Assembly: GCF_004217215.1 (NCBI RefSeq)
Contig: NZ_SHKP01000009.1
Span: 45,798-109,797, forward strand
Reading direction: 5' to 3'
Length of the DNA: 64,000 nucleotides
From: Rivibacter subsaxonicus
Lineage (GTDB): Bacteria > Pseudomonadota > Gammaproteobacteria > Burkholderiales > Burkholderiaceae_C
Positions within the stretch are counted from its first letter, which is position 1. The number at the start of each line of letters is the position of its first letter. The notes beneath the pieces are model-generated. The model was not told the DNA's origin. It did not search any database and worked only from the letters and a program-made list of their open reading frames with translations. A program made the position numbers and the translations under genes. Positions 18,172 to 29,034 of this stretch are shown here, one piece after another.

Positions 18172-18882
18172 ATGCCCGCCTACCAGCGCATCCTGCTCAA
18201 GCTGTCCGGTGAAGCCCTGATGGGCGACGATGCCTACGGCATCAACCGCGCCACCATCGTGCGCATGGTGCGCGAGGTGCAGGACGTCACGCGGCTGGGT
18301 TGCGAGGTGGCGGTCGTGATCGGCGGCGGCAACATCTTTCGCGGTGTCGCCGGCGGCTCGGTCGGCATGGACCGCGCGACCGCCGACTACATGGGCATGC
18401 TGGCCACCGTGATGAACTCGCTGGCACTGGCCGACACGATGCGCCAGGAAGGCATGACCGCGCGCGTGATGAGCGCGATCAGCATCGAGCAGGTGGTCGA
18501 GCCCTACGTGCGGCCGAAGGCCTTGCAGTACCTCGAAGAGGGCAAGGTCGTGATCTTCGCCGCTGGCACCGGCAACCCCTTCTTCACCACCGACACTGCC
18601 GCTGCGCTGCGCGGCGCCGAGATCGGCGCCCAGATCGTGCTGAAGGCGACCAAGGTCGATGGCGTCTACAGCGCCGACCCGCACAAGGATCCGCTGGCCA
18701 CGCGCTACTCGAAGATCAGCTTCGACGAGGCGATCGGCCGCAACCTGCAGGTGATGGACGCGACCGCCTTTGCGCTGTGCCGCGACCAGAAGCTGCCGAT
18801 CAAGGTGTTCTCGATCAACAAGCCGGGCGCGCTCAAGCGCGTCGTGCTGGGCGAGGACGAAGGCACCCTGGTACACGTCTGA
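18172..18882 (+). CDS. pyrH: Uridylate (UMP) kinase
   Basis: 236 residues, amino-acid-kinase fold, cytoplasmic hexamer phosphorylating UMP to UDP. N-terminal [18 protein letters not shown] carries the phosphate-binding lysine and [15 protein letters not shown] is the glycine loop; [19 protein letters not shown] and [17 protein letters not shown] are the UMP-kinase-specific C-terminal blocks. Preceded by GGCCGGAGAACTGC. In the conserved order tsf-pyrH-frr. Confidence 0.99.
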   Translation: MPAYQRILLKLSGEALMGDDAYGINRATIVRMVREVQDVTRLGCEVAVVIGGGNIFRGVAGGSVGMDRATADYMGMLATVMNSLALADTMRQEGMTARVMSAISIEQVVEPYVRPKALQYLEEGKVVIFAAGTGNPFFTTDTAAALRGAEIGAQIVLKATKVDGVYSADPHKDPLATRYSKISFDEAIGRNLQVMDATAFALCRDQKLPIKVFSINKPGALKRVVLGEDEGTLVHV

Positions 18883-18914
18883 AGCGTGACCGCATCGCCG
18901 CATTGGGAGCAGCA

Positions 18915-19475
18915 ATGAGCATTGCCGACATCAGGAAGAATTTCGAGCAGAAGACCGCCAAGTCGATCGAGGCGCTCAAGCACGAGCTGACCAAGATCCG
19001 CACCGGCCGCGCCCACGCCGGCCTGCTCGACCAGGTCCACCTCGACTACTACGGCTCGATAGTGCCGATCAGCCAGGTCGCCAACGTGACCCTGATCGAT
19101 GCCCGCACCATCAGCGTCCAGCCTTGGGAAAAGGGCATGGGCGCCAAGATCGAGAAGGCGATCCGCGAGAGTGATCTCGGTCTCAACCCTGCCTCGCAGG
19201 GCGACCTGATCCGGGTGCCGATGCCGGCGCTGACCGAGGAGCGTCGCAAGGAGCTGACCAAGGTCGTCCGCCACACCGGCGAGGAAAGCAAGATCGCAGT
19301 GCGCAACCTGCGCCGCGATGCCAACGACCATGCCAAGAAGCTGGCCAAGGACAAGCTGATCAGCGAAGACGACGAACGGCGCTCGATCGACGAGATCCAG
19401 AAGCTCACCGACCGCACGATCGCCGAGATCGACAAGCTGGTGCAGGGCAAGGAAGCCGAGATCCTCGCGGTCTGA
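18915..19475 (+). CDS. frr: Ribosome recycling factor
   Basis: 186 residues, exactly the family size. RRF with EF-G splits post-termination ribosomes. The start at 18915 ([21 protein letters not shown]) follows GGGAGCAGCA. Family features: [37 protein letters not shown] and [22 protein letters not shown]; the whole protein is the L-shaped three-helix bundle with a small beta domain. 32 bases downstream of pyrH; uppS begins 5 bases after its stop. Confidence 0.99.
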   Translation: MSIADIRKNFEQKTAKSIEALKHELTKIRTGRAHAGLLDQVHLDYYGSIVPISQVANVTLIDARTISVQPWEKGMGAKIEKAIRESDLGLNPASQGDLIRVPMPALTEERRKELTKVVRHTGEESKIAVRNLRRDANDHAKKLAKDKLISEDDERRSIDEIQKLTDRTIAEIDKLVQGKEAEILAV

Positions 19476-19480
19476 ACGCC

Positions 19481-20263
19481 GTGCGGTTTCCTCGCCCCAG
19501 CAGCAGTAGTAGCAATAAGGTGACGCCCACCGTACCGCGCCACATCGCCGTCGTCATGGACGGCAACGGGCGCTGGGCCAACCGGCGCTTCATGCCGCGT
19601 TTCGTCGGCCACAAGCATGGCGTCGATGCGCTGGTGCGCACGGTGCAGGCCTGCGCCGACCGCGGCGTCGAGTACCTCACGGTGTTCGCCTTCTCGAGCG
19701 AGAACTGGAAGCGCCCCGAAGAAGAGGTCTCCGGCCTGATGGGTCTGGTGCTGGTGGCAGTTTCGCGCTACCTGCAGAAGCTGGCTTCCGAAGGCGTGCG
19801 CATCCGCATCGTCGGCGACCGTGCCGCGGTGTCCGACAAGGTGCGTGCCGCCTGGGACGAGGCCGAGGCCGCGACCCGCCACAACACGCGCATCACGCTC
19901 TCGGTCGCCTTCAACTACGGCGGCCGCTGGGACATCGTGCAGGCCTGCCGGCGCGCGATCGCCGCCGGCACGCCGGCCGCCGAACTCAGCGAGGAGCGGC
20001 TGGCCGAGTTCATGTCGCTGGCCCATGCGCCCGACCCTGACCTGTTCATCCGTACCGGGGGCGAGGTCCGCATCTCCAACTTCCTGCTCTGGCAGGTCGC
20101 CTACGCCGAGCTCTTCTTCACCGATTGCCTGTGGCCCGACTTCGATGGCGCCGAACTCGACCGTGCGCTCGCGGCCTACTCCGCGCGTGATCGCCGTTTC
20201 GGCAGCGTCAAGCCCGCCCCGGTGCCGGCACCGGACGTGCATGGCGTGACGTCCAGCAGCTGA
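19481..20263 (+). CDS. uppS: Undecaprenyl diphosphate synthase (isoprenyl transferase)
   Basis: 260 residues from a GTG at 19481, five bases after the frr stop. UppS makes the C55 lipid carrier for peptidoglycan and O-antigen. The catalytic MDGNGRWA motif is at residues 26-33 (Asp27 binds Mg-diphosphate); [37 protein letters not shown] and [19 protein letters not shown] are the conserved regions II-V. The N-terminus has a run SSSSSN encoded by an AGC/AGT repeat that is not conserved; an ATG-like start closer to MDGNGRW does not exist except M26 itself, so the GTG is required. The C-terminal tail is rich in P/A/V. Confidence 0.97.
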   Translation: MRFPRPSSSSSNKVTPTVPRHIAVVMDGNGRWANRRFMPRFVGHKHGVDALVRTVQACADRGVEYLTVFAFSSENWKRPEEEVSGLMGLVLVAVSRYLQKLASEGVRIRIVGDRAAVSDKVRAAWDEAEAATRHNTRITLSVAFNYGGRWDIVQACRRAIAAGTPAAELSEERLAEFMSLAHAPDPDLFIRTGGEVRISNFLLWQVAYAELFFTDCLWPDFDGAELDRALAAYSARDRRFGSVKPAPVPAPDVHGVTSSS

Positions 20264-20271
20264 GCGCGTCG

Positions 20272-21141
20272 ATGCTGCGCCAGCGTGTGATCACCGCGGT
20301 CCTGTTGCTGGCGGTGCTGTTGCCGGCACTACTGGCCCCGATGGCCTGGCCCTTCGCGGCGCTGTCGCTGCTGGCGGTGGCCTGCGCGGGTTGGGAATGG
20401 GCGCGTCTGAACGGCCTGCAGGGCGCCGCCGCGGTGGCGCTCGGAGCAGCGGTGGCGGCACTCGGCCTGGCACTCGGCTGGGCCTTGCTCGGCCATGCCG
20501 AGGCCCACGCGCCGGCTGCGCAACGGCTGTTCTGGAGTGTCGCGACGCTGGCCTGGGTGTTCGGTGGCGCGCTGGTGCTGGCGCAGGGCGTGGCCGGCTG
20601 GCCGCAACTGCCGCGCGCGCTGCGGCTGCTGATCGGCGCGCTGCTGCTCGCGGTGGCCTGGCTGGCGATGGTCGGCGCCTGGCGTCAGGGCGTGAACCTG
20701 CTGCTGTCGACCTTCGCGCTGGTCTGGGCGGCCGACATCGCGGCCTACTTCGGTGGTCGCGCGTTGGGGCGGCGCAAGCTGGCGCCCGGTATCAGCCCCG
20801 GCAAGAGCTGGGAAGGGGTCTGGAGCGGCATGCTCGGTGCATTGCTGCTGGCCGTGGTCTGGATCGCGCTGGACCGCCATTTCTCGCTCGGCGCGCCGAG
20901 CCTCTATTCGCGGCTGCTGCTGGCCGGCGGTCCGGTGCTGCTGGTGGTGGCGGTGATCTTCCTCTCGTCCCTGAGCGTGGTCGGCGACCTGTTCGAGTCG
21001 TTGGTCAAGCGTGCCGCAGGCGCCAAGGACAGCAGCGCGCTGTTGCCGGGCCATGGTGGCGTGCTCGATCGCATCGACGCGCTGCTGCCGGTGCTGCCGG
21101 CCGCACTGGCGCTGCTCGCGACGCTGGAGTGGGCGCGATGA
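20272..21141 (+). CDS. cdsA: Phosphatidate cytidylyltransferase
   Basis: 289 residues, polytopic inner-membrane enzyme making CDP-diacylglycerol, the precursor of all phospholipids. Hydrophobic segments cover most of the sequence (for example 8-38, 48-68, 82-108, 118-140, 196-225). The C-terminal family signature is present: [20 protein letters not shown] followed by [14 protein letters not shown]. Asp and Lys residues in [20 protein letters not shown] and GKSWEG are also conserved. Starts 8 bases after the uppS stop and overlaps dxr by 4 bases (ATGA), so it is translationally coupled. Confidence 0.97.
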   Translation: MLRQRVITAVLLLAVLLPALLAPMAWPFAALSLLAVACAGWEWARLNGLQGAAAVALGAAVAALGLALGWALLGHAEAHAPAAQRLFWSVATLAWVFGGALVLAQGVAGWPQLPRALRLLIGALLLAVAWLAMVGAWRQGVNLLLSTFALVWAADIAAYFGGRALGRRKLAPGISPGKSWEGVWSGMLGALLLAVVWIALDRHFSLGAPSLYSRLLLAGGPVLLVVAVIFLSSLSVVGDLFESLVKRAAGAKDSSALLPGHGGVLDRIDALLPVLPAALALLATLEWAR

Positions 21142-22328
21142 ACGCCGTCGCGCGTCAACGCGTCTGCGTGCTCGGCGCGACCGGCTCGATCGGGCTCAGC
21201 ACGCTCGACGTGATCGCGCGCCACCCGGATCGCTACGAGGTCTTCGCGCTGACGGCCGCCAGCCGTGTCGAGGAGCTTGCCGAGCTGTGCCGGCGCTTTG
21301 CACCACGCTTTGCCGCGATGCCGGACGCGGCGCGCGCGCGCCAGCTGCGCGAGCTGCTGGCCGGCAGCCGCACCGAGGTGCTCGATGGCAAGGCCGCGCT
21401 GGTCGAGCTGGCCGGGCACCCCGAGGTCGATTCGGTGATGGCGGCGATCGTCGGCGCAGCGGGCCTCGAGCCCTGCCTGGCCGCGGCCCGTGCCGGCAAG
21501 CGCCTGCTGCTGGCCAACAAGGAGGCGCTGGTGGTCGGTGGCGCGCTGTTCATGGACGCGGTGCGCGCCGGCGGCGCGACGCTGCTGCCGATCGACAGCG
21601 AGCATTCGGCGATCTTCCAGTGCCTGCCCGAAGACCGCAGCACCTGGCGCCAGCGCATCGATCACATCGTGCTGACGGCCTCCGGCGGGCCGTTCCGCGA
21701 TCGCGATCCGGCCACGCTCGCCGGCGTCACGCCCGACGAGGCCTGCGCGCATCCGAACTGGGTCATGGGCCGCAAGATCTCGGTCGACTCGGCAACCATG
21801 ATGAACAAGGCGCTCGAGGTGATCGAGGCGCGCTGGCTGTTCGACCTGGCGCCGGAGCAGATCCGCGTCGTGATCCATCCGCAGAGCATCATCCATTCGA
21901 TGGTCGTGTGTCGCGACCAGTCGGTGCTGGCGCAGCTCGGCACGCCGGACATGCGGGTGCCGATCGCCTACGGGCTGGCGTGGCCGGAGCGCATCGAGAG
22001 CGGCGCTTCGACACTGGACTTCCTGCAACTGCGCGGGCTGAGCTTCGAAGAGGCCGACGCACGGCGCTTCCCCGGCCTGCAACTGGCCTGGGCCGCGCTG
22101 CGCGGCCCCGAGGGCAGCACGGCGGTGCTCAACGCGGCCAACGAGGTCGCGGTCGAGGCCTTCCTCGACGGTCGCATCGGCTTCGACCGGATCCACGCAC
22201 TCAACCAGGCCACGATCGAGGCGTTGCAGCCGGGCGCTGGCGCGACCGCGTCGGTGGCTGCGCTGCTGGCGCTCGACGCCGAGGCGCGCCGCGTCGCCGG
22301 CGAACAGCTACGCAGGTTCCAGCGATGA
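21138..22328 (+). CDS. dxr: 1-deoxy-D-xylulose-5-phosphate reductoisomerase
   Basis: 396 residues. DXR converts DXP to MEP with NADPH, the second step of the non-mevalonate isoprenoid route that feeds uppS three genes upstream. NADPH-binding [15 protein letters not shown] is at the N-terminus; [26 protein letters not shown] and [10 protein letters not shown], plus [21 protein letters not shown], give the metal and substrate site (Asp and two Glu residues, flexible loop). C-terminal [14 protein letters not shown] is conserved. Overlaps cdsA upstream and rseP downstream, each by ATGA. Confidence 0.98.
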   Translation: MNAVARQRVCVLGATGSIGLSTLDVIARHPDRYEVFALTAASRVEELAELCRRFAPRFAAMPDAARARQLRELLAGSRTEVLDGKAALVELAGHPEVDSVMAAIVGAAGLEPCLAAARAGKRLLLANKEALVVGGALFMDAVRAGGATLLPIDSEHSAIFQCLPEDRSTWRQRIDHIVLTASGGPFRDRDPATLAGVTPDEACAHPNWVMGRKISVDSATMMNKALEVIEARWLFDLAPEQIRVVIHPQSIIHSMVVCRDQSVLAQLGTPDMRVPIAYGLAWPERIESGASTLDFLQLRGLSFEEADARRFPGLQLAWAALRGPEGSTAVLNAANEVAVEAFLDGRIGFDRIHALNQATIEALQPGAGATASVAALLALDAEARRVAGEQLRRFQR

Positions 22329-23743
22329 CCACGGTGCTTGCCTTCCTGCTGACGCTGGGCGTGCTGATCGTCGTCCACGAGTGGGGCCACTATCGCGCCG
22401 CGGTGGCCTGCGGCGTCAAGGTGCTGCGCTTCTCGGTCGGCTTCGGCCGTCCGCTGCTGCGCTGGCAGCGCGGCGAGACCGAGTTCGTGATCTCGGCGCT
22501 GCCGCTCGGCGGCTACGTGAAGATGCTCGACGAACGCGAGCTCGGACCCGGCGAGGCACTGCCGGCCGAAGACGCCGCGCGCGCCTTCAACCGCCAGAGC
22601 CTGCGCGCCCGCGCCTTCATTGTCTTCGCCGGACCGCTGGCCAACCTCGTGCTGGCAGCACTGCTCTACGCGGCAACGTTCTGGATCGGCATCGAGGAGC
22701 CGAAGTCCTTGCTCGGTGCCCCGGTGGCCGGCAGCATGGCCGATGCGGCCGGCCAGCGGGCCGGCGACTGGGTGCGCGAGCTGGCGCAGACCGGCGACGC
22801 GGGTGACGGCCTGACGACGCCGGACTGGGAGCCGATCGAAAGCTACTCCGAGCTGCGCTGGGCCTTGACCGATGCCGCGCTCGGCGAGCGCAACCTGCTC
22901 CTGCGGGTGAGCGACGTCAACGGCGCGCACCAGCGCGAGTTGATGCTGCCGCTGGGCACGCTCGGCGTGCGCGAGGTCGACGCCCAGTTACTCAGGCGGA
23001 TCGGCCTGGGTGCGCCCTTTGCCGAGCCGGTCATCGGTCGCGTGATCGAGAACGGGCCGGCCAGCCGTGCGGGCCTGAAGGAAGGTGATCGCGTCATCTC
23101 GGTCGATGGCCAGGCGGTGGACGATGCGAGCCGGTTGCGCGAGCGCATCCGCGCCGCGGTCGACGCCGAGGGCCAGGCCCAGCCGCTGGGCTTCCTGGTC
23201 GAACGCAGCCAAGCGCCCGGTGCGGCGACGGAGCGAGTCGAGATCGAGGTGCTGCCCGGCGTGCAAGGCGAGCGCGGCCAGTACCTGGCGCGCATCGAGG
23301 CCTACATCGGGCAGCCGGCCGCCAGCGTCCTGGTTCGCCACGGACCGGTCAAGGGCCTGTGGCTCGGCGTGCAGCGGACCTGGGACGTTTCCGTGCTGAG
23401 CCTGCGCATGCTCGGCAAGATGCTGATCGGCGAGGCCTCGCTGAAGAACCTCAGCGGCCCGCTGACGATTGCCGAGGTCGCCGGGCAATCGGCCCAACTC
23501 GGACTTGTCTACTACCTCGGCTTCCTGGCACTCGTCAGCGTGAGCCTTGGCGTGCTGAACTTGCTGCCGTTGCCGATGCTCGATGGGGGGCACCTCATGT
23601 ATTATCTTTTCGAAGCGGTGACGGGACGACCGGTGTCCGAGGTGTGGCTCGAAAGGCTGCAGCGCGGAGGCTTGGCGATCGTGGTCCTGATGATGTCGCT
23701 CGCTCTCTACAACGATCTGGCCCGCTTGTTCGGGCTGTACTGA
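22325..23743 (+). CDS. rseP: Intramembrane zinc metalloprotease RseP
   Basis: 472 residues. Site-2 protease that cleaves anti-sigma factors such as RseA within the membrane. The zinc-binding HEWGH is at residues 18-22 in the first transmembrane segment, and the third ligand Asp lies in PMLDGGHL (Asp420). Between them is the periplasmic PDZ region, including [20 protein letters not shown] and the GG-rich [12 protein letters not shown] at the N-terminal side. The last segments are hydrophobic. Starts inside the dxr stop (ATGA) and is followed after 10 bases by bamA, the usual arrangement that ties envelope stress to outer-membrane assembly. Confidence 0.97.
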   Translation: MTTVLAFLLTLGVLIVVHEWGHYRAAVACGVKVLRFSVGFGRPLLRWQRGETEFVISALPLGGYVKMLDERELGPGEALPAEDAARAFNRQSLRARAFIVFAGPLANLVLAALLYAATFWIGIEEPKSLLGAPVAGSMADAAGQRAGDWVRELAQTGDAGDGLTTPDWEPIESYSELRWALTDAALGERNLLLRVSDVNGAHQRELMLPLGTLGVREVDAQLLRRIGLGAPFAEPVIGRVIENGPASRAGLKEGDRVISVDGQAVDDASRLRERIRAAVDAEGQAQPLGFLVERSQAPGAATERVEIEVLPGVQGERGQYLARIEAYIGQPAASVLVRHGPVKGLWLGVQRTWDVSVLSLRMLGKMLIGEASLKNLSGPLTIAEVAGQSAQLGLVYYLGFLALVSVSLGVLNLLPLPMLDGGHLMYYLFEAVTGRPVSEVWLERLQRGGLAIVVLMMSLALYNDLARLFGLY

Positions 23744-23753
23744 CTCCCGTCGC

Positions 23754-26087
23754 ATGTTGCTCTCCAAAGCGCGCGCTGCCGCGCCGCGTCGCGCCTTTAG
23801 CCGCGTCGCCCCCTTCCGTCCCCATCTGCTGGCTGCAGCACTTGCCGGCCTGCTCGGTGCCCCGGCTTGGGCCATCGATCCCTTCACTCTCAAGGACATC
23901 CGCGTCGAGGGCCTGCAGCGCACCGATGCCGGCACCGTCTTCGGCGCGCTGCCGTTTCGCATCGGCGACTCCTACACCGAGGACAAGGGTGCCGCGGCGC
24001 TGCGTGCGCTGTTCGCGACCGGGCTGTTCAAGGATGTCCGCCTCGAGATCGTCGACGACGTCGTCGTCGTCATCGTCGAGGAGCGGCCGATCATCTCCAG
24101 CGTCGAATTCACCGGCCTCAAGGAATTCGACAAGGAAGCACTGCAGAAGTCGCTCAAGGAAGTCGGCATCGGCGAGGGCCAGCCCTTCGACCGCGCACTG
24201 GCCGACCGCGCCGAACAGGAGCTCAAGCGCCAGTACCTCGGCAAGAGCTACTACGGCGCCGAGGTCGTCACGACCATCACGCCGGTCGATCGCAATCGCG
24301 TGGCGGTGACCTTCAGCGTGGTCGAGGGCGAGGTCGCCAAGATCAACGAGATCCGCATCACCGGCAACAAGGTCTTCTCCGAAGGCACGCTGCTGGGGCA
24401 GCTCGAGAGCACGACCAGCGGCTGGCTGACCTGGTACACCAAGACCGACCGCTACTCGCGGGCCAAGCTCAACGCCGACCTCGAGACGCTGCGCGCCTAC
24501 TACCTCAACCGTGGCTACCTCGAGTTCAACGTCGACTCGACCCAGGTCGCGATCTCGCCCGACAAGCAGAACATCTCGGTCACCGTCAACGTCACCGAGG
24601 GCCAGCCCTACACCGTGACGGCGGTGCGCCTGGAGGGTGACTTCCTCGGCAAGGACGACGAGTTCAAGCGCCTGATCACGATCAAGCCCGGCGAGGCCTA
24701 CCGCGCCGAGTCGGTGGCCGACACGACGCGCCGCTTCCAGGAGCTCTACGGCCAGTTCGGCTACGCCTTCTCGCGCGTCGAGCCGCGAACCGAGATCGAT
24801 CGCGAGACCGGGCAGGTGGTCGTGGTGCTGGTCGGCGACCCGACGCGCCGGGTCTACGTGCGCAAGATCAACGTCGCCGGCAACACGCGCACGCGCGACG
24901 AGGTGGTGCGGCGCGAGTTCCGCCAGTTCGAGTCTTCGTGGTACGACGGTCGCAAGATCAAGCTCTCGCGCGACCGCATCGACCGCCTCGGCTATTTCAG
25001 CGAGATCAACATCGACACCGCCGAGGTCGCCGGCGCCAACGACCAGGTCGACCTCACGGCCAACATCAAGGAAAAGCCCACCGGCAACATCTCGCTCGGT
25101 GCCGGCTTCTCGAGTGCCGACAAGCTGAGCCTGAACTTCGGCATCAAGCAGGAAAACATCTTCGGCAGCGGCAACTACCTCGGGCTGGACCTGAACACCA
25201 GCAAGTACAACCGCAGCTTCGTGATCAGCACGGTCGACCCGTACTTCACCAACGATGGCGTCTCGCGTGCCATCGACGTTTTCTACCGCACCCAGAAGCC
25301 GATCAACAGTCAGGGTCAGGAGTACACGCTGGTCACGCCGGGCGCCAACATCCGCTTCGGCGTTCCGTTCACCGAGTTCGACACCGTGTACTTCGGCATC
25401 GGCCTCGAGCGCACCGAGATCAAGGCCGGCAACACGATCCCGAACAACTACTTCCTCTATCGCGAGCAGTTCGGCGACACCAGCACCAGCCTGCCGCTGT
25501 CGGTCGGCTGGCAGCGCGACGGGCGCGACTCGGCGCTGGTGCCGACCTCCGGCTTCTACCAGCGCGTGTTCGCCGACTGGGGTGTCGCCTTCGACACCCG
25601 CTATGTGCGCGCCACCTATAACGTCCAGTATTGGCTGCCGCTGGGCAAGAAGTTCACCCTCGGCCTCAACGCCGACGCCGGCATCGGCAAGGGCCTCAAC
25701 GACCGGCCGTATCCGATCTTCAAGAACTTCTACGGTGGTGGTCTCGGCTCGGTGCGCGGCTTCGACCAGGGCTCGCTGGGCCCGGTCGACGTCACCGGCG
25801 CCTACATCGGCGGCAACCGCAAGCTCAGCCTCAACAGCGAGTTCTACGTGCCGGTTCCCGGCACCGGCAACGACCGCACGCTGCGTGTCTTCCTGTGGGC
25901 CGACGCCGGCAACGTGTGGGGCGAGTACGAGAAGGCCTCGCTGTCCGATCTGCGTGCGTCCGCGGGCATCGGCCTGAGCTGGATCTCGCCGGTGGGCCCG
26001 CTCAAGCTCAGCTATGGCGAGCCCCTGCGCAAGTTTCCGCAAGATAGAATCCAAAAGTTCCAATTCCAGATCGGGACCGCGTTTTGA
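23754..26087 (+). CDS. bamA: Outer membrane protein assembly factor BamA
   Basis: 777 residues. Core of the BAM complex that inserts beta-barrel proteins. A signal peptide (residues 1-40, ending GAPAWA) precedes five POTRA domains, beginning FTLKDIRVEGLQRTDAGTVF. The C-terminal Omp85 barrel carries the conserved GSVRGFDQGSLGP motif on loop 6 and ends with phenylalanine (FQIGTAF), the usual C-terminal beta-signal. GNISLGAGFSSADKLSLNFG marks the first strands. The signal peptide is long and Arg/Ala-rich at its N-terminus; an alternative shorter start is not obvious. The stop codon overlaps the next start. Confidence 0.98.
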   Translation: MLLSKARAAAPRRAFSRVAPFRPHLLAAALAGLLGAPAWAIDPFTLKDIRVEGLQRTDAGTVFGALPFRIGDSYTEDKGAAALRALFATGLFKDVRLEIVDDVVVVIVEERPIISSVEFTGLKEFDKEALQKSLKEVGIGEGQPFDRALADRAEQELKRQYLGKSYYGAEVVTTITPVDRNRVAVTFSVVEGEVAKINEIRITGNKVFSEGTLLGQLESTTSGWLTWYTKTDRYSRAKLNADLETLRAYYLNRGYLEFNVDSTQVAISPDKQNISVTVNVTEGQPYTVTAVRLEGDFLGKDDEFKRLITIKPGEAYRAESVADTTRRFQELYGQFGYAFSRVEPRTEIDRETGQVVVVLVGDPTRRVYVRKINVAGNTRTRDEVVRREFRQFESSWYDGRKIKLSRDRIDRLGYFSEINIDTAEVAGANDQVDLTANIKEKPTGNISLGAGFSSADKLSLNFGIKQENIFGSGNYLGLDLNTSKYNRSFVISTVDPYFTNDGVSRAIDVFYRTQKPINSQGQEYTLVTPGANIRFGVPFTEFDTVYFGIGLERTEIKAGNTIPNNYFLYREQFGDTSTSLPLSVGWQRDGRDSALVPTSGFYQRVFADWGVAFDTRYVRATYNVQYWLPLGKKFTLGLNADAGIGKGLNDRPYPIFKNFYGGGLGSVRGFDQGSLGPVDVTGAYIGGNRKLSLNSEFYVPVPGTGNDRTLRVFLWADAGNVWGEYEKASLSDLRASAGIGLSWISPVGPLKLSYGEPLRKFPQDRIQKFQFQIGTAF

Positions 26088-26605
26088 AGAAGCTGATTTC
26101 CCTTCCGTCGCTGCTCGCCGCGGGCGCGCTTGGTCTTGGCATGGCGGCCGCGTCGGCCCAGGAGCTGAAGATCGGCTACGTCAACAGCGAGAAGGTGCTG
26201 CGCGAGTCCAATGCCGCGAAGGCGGCGCAGTCCAAGCTCGAGGCCGAGTTCTCCAAGCGCGAGAAGGAATTGCAGGAGGTCGCCAGTCGACTCAAGGCGG
26301 CGTCCGACAAGCTCGAGAAGGACGCGCCGACGCTGCCCGAGGGCGAGCGCGTGCGTCGCCAGCGCGAACTGGTCGAGCAGGATCGCGAGTTCCAGCGCAA
26401 GCGTCGTGAATTCCAGGAAGACCTGAACCAGCGCAAGAACGAGGAGCTCTCGGCGGTGGTCGAGCGCGCCAATCGCGTGATCAAGCAGGTCTTCGAAGGC
26501 GAGAAGTACGACCTGATCCTGCAGGAAGCGGTGTTCGCCAGCCCCAAGGTCGACATCACCGACAAGGTGATCAAGGCGCTCAACGCCGCGCCGGTACCCA
26601 AGTGA
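26084..26605 (+). CDS. ompH: Periplasmic chaperone OmpH/Skp
   Basis: 173 residues from a TTG start that overlaps the bamA stop (TTGA), so the gene depends on translational coupling. Signal peptide 1-25 (cleavage after MAAASA). The mature protein begins [20 protein letters not shown] and is mostly long charged helices (about 45-125), as in the trimeric Skp prongs that carry unfolded outer-membrane proteins across the periplasm. The C-terminal [21 protein letters not shown] returns to the beta core. It sits between bamA and lpxD as in most Proteobacteria. Confidence 0.95.
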   Translation: MKKLISLPSLLAAGALGLGMAAASAQELKIGYVNSEKVLRESNAAKAAQSKLEAEFSKREKELQEVASRLKAASDKLEKDAPTLPEGERVRRQRELVEQDREFQRKRREFQEDLNQRKNEELSAVVERANRVIKQVFEGEKYDLILQEAVFASPKVDITDKVIKALNAAPVPK

Positions 26606-26646
26606 TCGGGGCGGGCCGCGCCAGCGACCCGCTCGAAGTTGCAGCC

Positions 26647-27741
26647 ATGCGAGCCACCCTCGGCGAGATCGCAGCGGCCCTTGGAGTCGAATTGCTCGGC
26701 CCCTCGAACGTGGCCGAGCGGCCGATCGAAGGCATCGGCCCGCTCGAATCGGCCGACGGCGCCACCATCGCCTTCCTCTCCAACCCGCGCTACCGCGCGC
26801 AGCTCGCGAGCAGTGCCGCGGCTTGCGTGATCGTGGCGCCGGCCTTGCGCGAGGAGGCGCTGGCACGTGCCGGCGGGCGCGGCGCCGCGATCGTGGTCGA
26901 CGATCCCTACCTGTGCTTTGCCCGACTGACGCAATGGTGGGCGCGGCGCGTGCGACCGGCGCCGGTTGCCGGCATCCACGCAAGCGCGGTGGTCGCCTCG
27001 GATGCCGTGCTCGCCGCCGACGTGAGCGTCGGGCCGCATGCCGTGATCGAGGCCGGTGCCGTTCTCGAAGCCGGCGTCGTCGTCGGTGCGCACGGTTTCG
27101 TGGGCCGCAATGCGCGCATCGGCGCCGGCAGCCAACTGGCGCCGCGCGCGACCGTGCATTTCGACTGCGTGCTCGGCGCGCGCTGCATCGTCCATAGCGG
27201 CGCGGTGATCGGCGCCGACGGCTTCGGCTTCGCGCCGACGAAGAGCGGCTACGTCAAGATCGAACAGCTCGGCGCGGTGCGCATCGGCGACGATGTGGAG
27301 ATCGGCGCCAACACCTGCATCGACCGCGGCGCGCTCGAGGACACGCTGATCGGCAACGGCGTCAAGCTCGACAACCTGGTCCAGGTCGCGCACAACGTGC
27401 AGATCGGCGAGCACAGCGCGGTGGCCGGCGGGGTCGGCATCGCCGGCAGCGCGAAGATCGGTGCCCGCTGCACGATCGGCGGCAAGGCCGGCGTGGCCGG
27501 TCATCTGACGATCGGCGACGACGTGCACATCGGTGCCCACGCGACCGTGATGAGTTCGGTCACCGAGCCGGGTGTCTACAGCGGCTATTTCCCGCTCGAC
27601 GAGGCAAAAAACTTTCAGCGCAACGCCGCCGTCGTGCGCCAGTTGCAGAAAATGCGGGAGCGCGTGCGCACGCTGGAAAAGCAGCTCGAGCGCCAGCCCG
27701 GTGCGCCCACCGGCCCGAACAACGACAACGAGGCGGCCTGA
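26647..27741 (+). CDS. lpxD: UDP-3-O-acylglucosamine N-acyltransferase LpxD
   Basis: 364 residues from the ATG at 26647. LpxD adds the second acyl chain in lipid A synthesis. The N-terminal uridine-binding domain ([28 protein letters not shown]) is followed by a left-handed beta-helix of hexapeptide repeats such as [17 protein letters not shown] and a C-terminal helix. The catalytic His lies in [18 protein letters not shown] at 26602 overlaps the ompH stop (GTGA) and would add 15 residues ([15 protein letters not shown]); coupling argues for it, homology to the usual start argues for 26647, which I prefer. Confidence 0.96.
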   Translation: MRATLGEIAAALGVELLGPSNVAERPIEGIGPLESADGATIAFLSNPRYRAQLASSAAACVIVAPALREEALARAGGRGAAIVVDDPYLCFARLTQWWARRVRPAPVAGIHASAVVASDAVLAADVSVGPHAVIEAGAVLEAGVVVGAHGFVGRNARIGAGSQLAPRATVHFDCVLGARCIVHSGAVIGADGFGFAPTKSGYVKIEQLGAVRIGDDVEIGANTCIDRGALEDTLIGNGVKLDNLVQVAHNVQIGEHSAVAGGVGIAGSAKIGARCTIGGKAGVAGHLTIGDDVHIGAHATVMSSVTEPGVYSGYFPLDEAKNFQRNAAVVRQLQKMRERVRTLEKQLERQPGAPTGPNNDNEAA

Positions 27742-27758
27742 AACGGCACGTCACGACC

Positions 27759-28199
27759 ATGATGGACATTCACCAGATTCTCAAGAAGCTGCCGCACCGC
27801 TACCCGATCCTGCTGGTCGATCGGGTGCTCGAGGTCGAGCCCGGCAAGCGCATCCGCGCGCTCAAGAACGTCTCGATCAACGAGCCGGTATTCATGGGCC
27901 ATTTCCCGCACCGGCCGGTGATGCCGGGCGTGATGATCCTCGAGGCGCTGGCCCAGGCCTCGGCGCTGCTGTCGCTGGCCGAAGAGGGCAAGGGCATCGA
28001 GAAGGACGCGGTGATCTACTTCGTCGGCATCGACAACGCGCGCTTCAAGAAGCCGGTCGAGCCGGGCGACCAGTTGATCCTCGAGTCAGAGCTCGACCGG
28101 GCCCGTGGCGGCATCGTCAAGTACAAGGTGCGGGCACTGGTCGGCACCGACGTGGTGTGCGAGGCCGAGCTGATGTGCACGATGCGCAGCGTGGCCTGA
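27759..28199 (+). CDS. fabZ: 3-hydroxyacyl-ACP dehydratase FabZ
   Basis: 146 residues, single hot-dog fold. FabZ dehydrates beta-hydroxyacyl-ACPs in fatty-acid synthesis and competes with LpxA/LpxD for 3-hydroxyacyl-ACP, which explains its place between them. The catalytic His48 is in [11 protein letters not shown] and Glu62 in ILEALAQ. The N-terminus [20 protein letters not shown] is typical; the second ATG (27762) is an equally possible start. 17 bases separate it from lpxD and from lpxA. Confidence 0.98.
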   Translation: MMDIHQILKKLPHRYPILLVDRVLEVEPGKRIRALKNVSINEPVFMGHFPHRPVMPGVMILEALAQASALLSLAEEGKGIEKDAVIYFVGIDNARFKKPVEPGDQLILESELDRARGGIVKYKVRALVGTDVVCEAELMCTMRSVA

Positions 28200-28216
28200 C
28201 TCCAAGACGGGTTCCG

Positions 28217-29008
28217 ATGTCGAGCACCATCCACCCCACCGCGATCGTCGACCCGGCCGCCGAACTGGCCGACGGCGTCACGATCGGCCCCTACGCGATC
28301 ATCGGTCCGCATGTGCGCATCGGCGCCGGCACCACGGTCGGCCCGCACACGGTGATCGAGGGCCGCACGACGATCGGTCGCGACAACCGCATCTTCCAGT
28401 TCGCCTCGATCGGCGCGATCTCGCAGGACATGAGCTATGCCGGCGAACCGACCGAACTGGTCATCGGCGACCGCAACACGATCCGCGAGTTCTGCACTCT
28501 CAACCTTGGCACGGCCAAGGAAGAGGGCGTCACGCGGGTCGGTTCCGACAACTGGATCATGGCCTACGTGCACATCGCGCACGACGTGCGTCTGGGCAAC
28601 CACACGGTGCTCGCCAACAGCGCGACGCTGGCCGGCCACGTGCACGTGGGCGACTGGGCCGTGATCGGCGGCCTCAGCGGCGTTCACCAGTTCGTGCATG
28701 TCGGCGCGCACGCGATGATCGGCTTCCAGGGCCATGTGGCGCAGGACGTGCCGCCGTTCCTCACGGTCGACGGCAACCCGCTGGCCGTGCGCGCGGTCAA
28801 CCTGACCGGCCTCAAGCGGCGCGACTTCAGCGCCGAGCGCATTGCCACGATCCGCCGGATGCACAAGCTGCTCTATCGCGACGGCCTGAGCCTCGAGCAG
28901 GCCGTGGCCGCGATCGAGTCACTGCGCGGCCAGGAGCCGCAAGCCGATGTCGACATCGACACGATGCTCGGCTTTCTCGCCGCCAGCACGCGCGGCATCG
29001 TTCGCTGA
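28217..29008 (+). CDS. lpxA: UDP-N-acetylglucosamine O-acyltransferase LpxA
   Basis: 263 residues. LpxA catalyses the first step of lipid A synthesis. The start at 28217 ([20 protein letters not shown]) follows the fabZ stop; the frame is open upstream only as a shadow of lpxD and fabZ. A left-handed beta-helix of hexapeptide repeats ([18 protein letters not shown] and others) covers residues 1-190, with the catalytic His122 in [14 protein letters not shown], and the helical C-terminal domain contains [15 protein letters not shown]. All family landmarks are present. Confidence 0.98.
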   Translation: MSSTIHPTAIVDPAAELADGVTIGPYAIIGPHVRIGAGTTVGPHTVIEGRTTIGRDNRIFQFASIGAISQDMSYAGEPTELVIGDRNTIREFCTLNLGTAKEEGVTRVGSDNWIMAYVHIAHDVRLGNHTVLANSATLAGHVHVGDWAVIGGLSGVHQFVHVGAHAMIGFQGHVAQDVPPFLTVDGNPLAVRAVNLTGLKRRDFSAERIATIRRMHKLLYRDGLSLEQAVAAIESLRGQEPQADVDIDTMLGFLAASTRGIVR

Positions 29009-29034
29009 ACGCGCACGACGACCGCGACACCCGC

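Noticed and set aside
19496..19516. AGC/AGT repeat at the start of uppS as a possible phase-variable tract
   Set aside because: The run is short and imperfect and encodes an unconserved Ser stretch. There is no sign of variability.
23595..26063. Long open frame of over 800 codons on the strand opposite bamA
   Set aside because: It mirrors the codon structure of bamA in a GC-rich genome. Its translation is low-complexity (L/V/D/A-rich), with no signal or domain. The plus-strand frame is the conserved protein.
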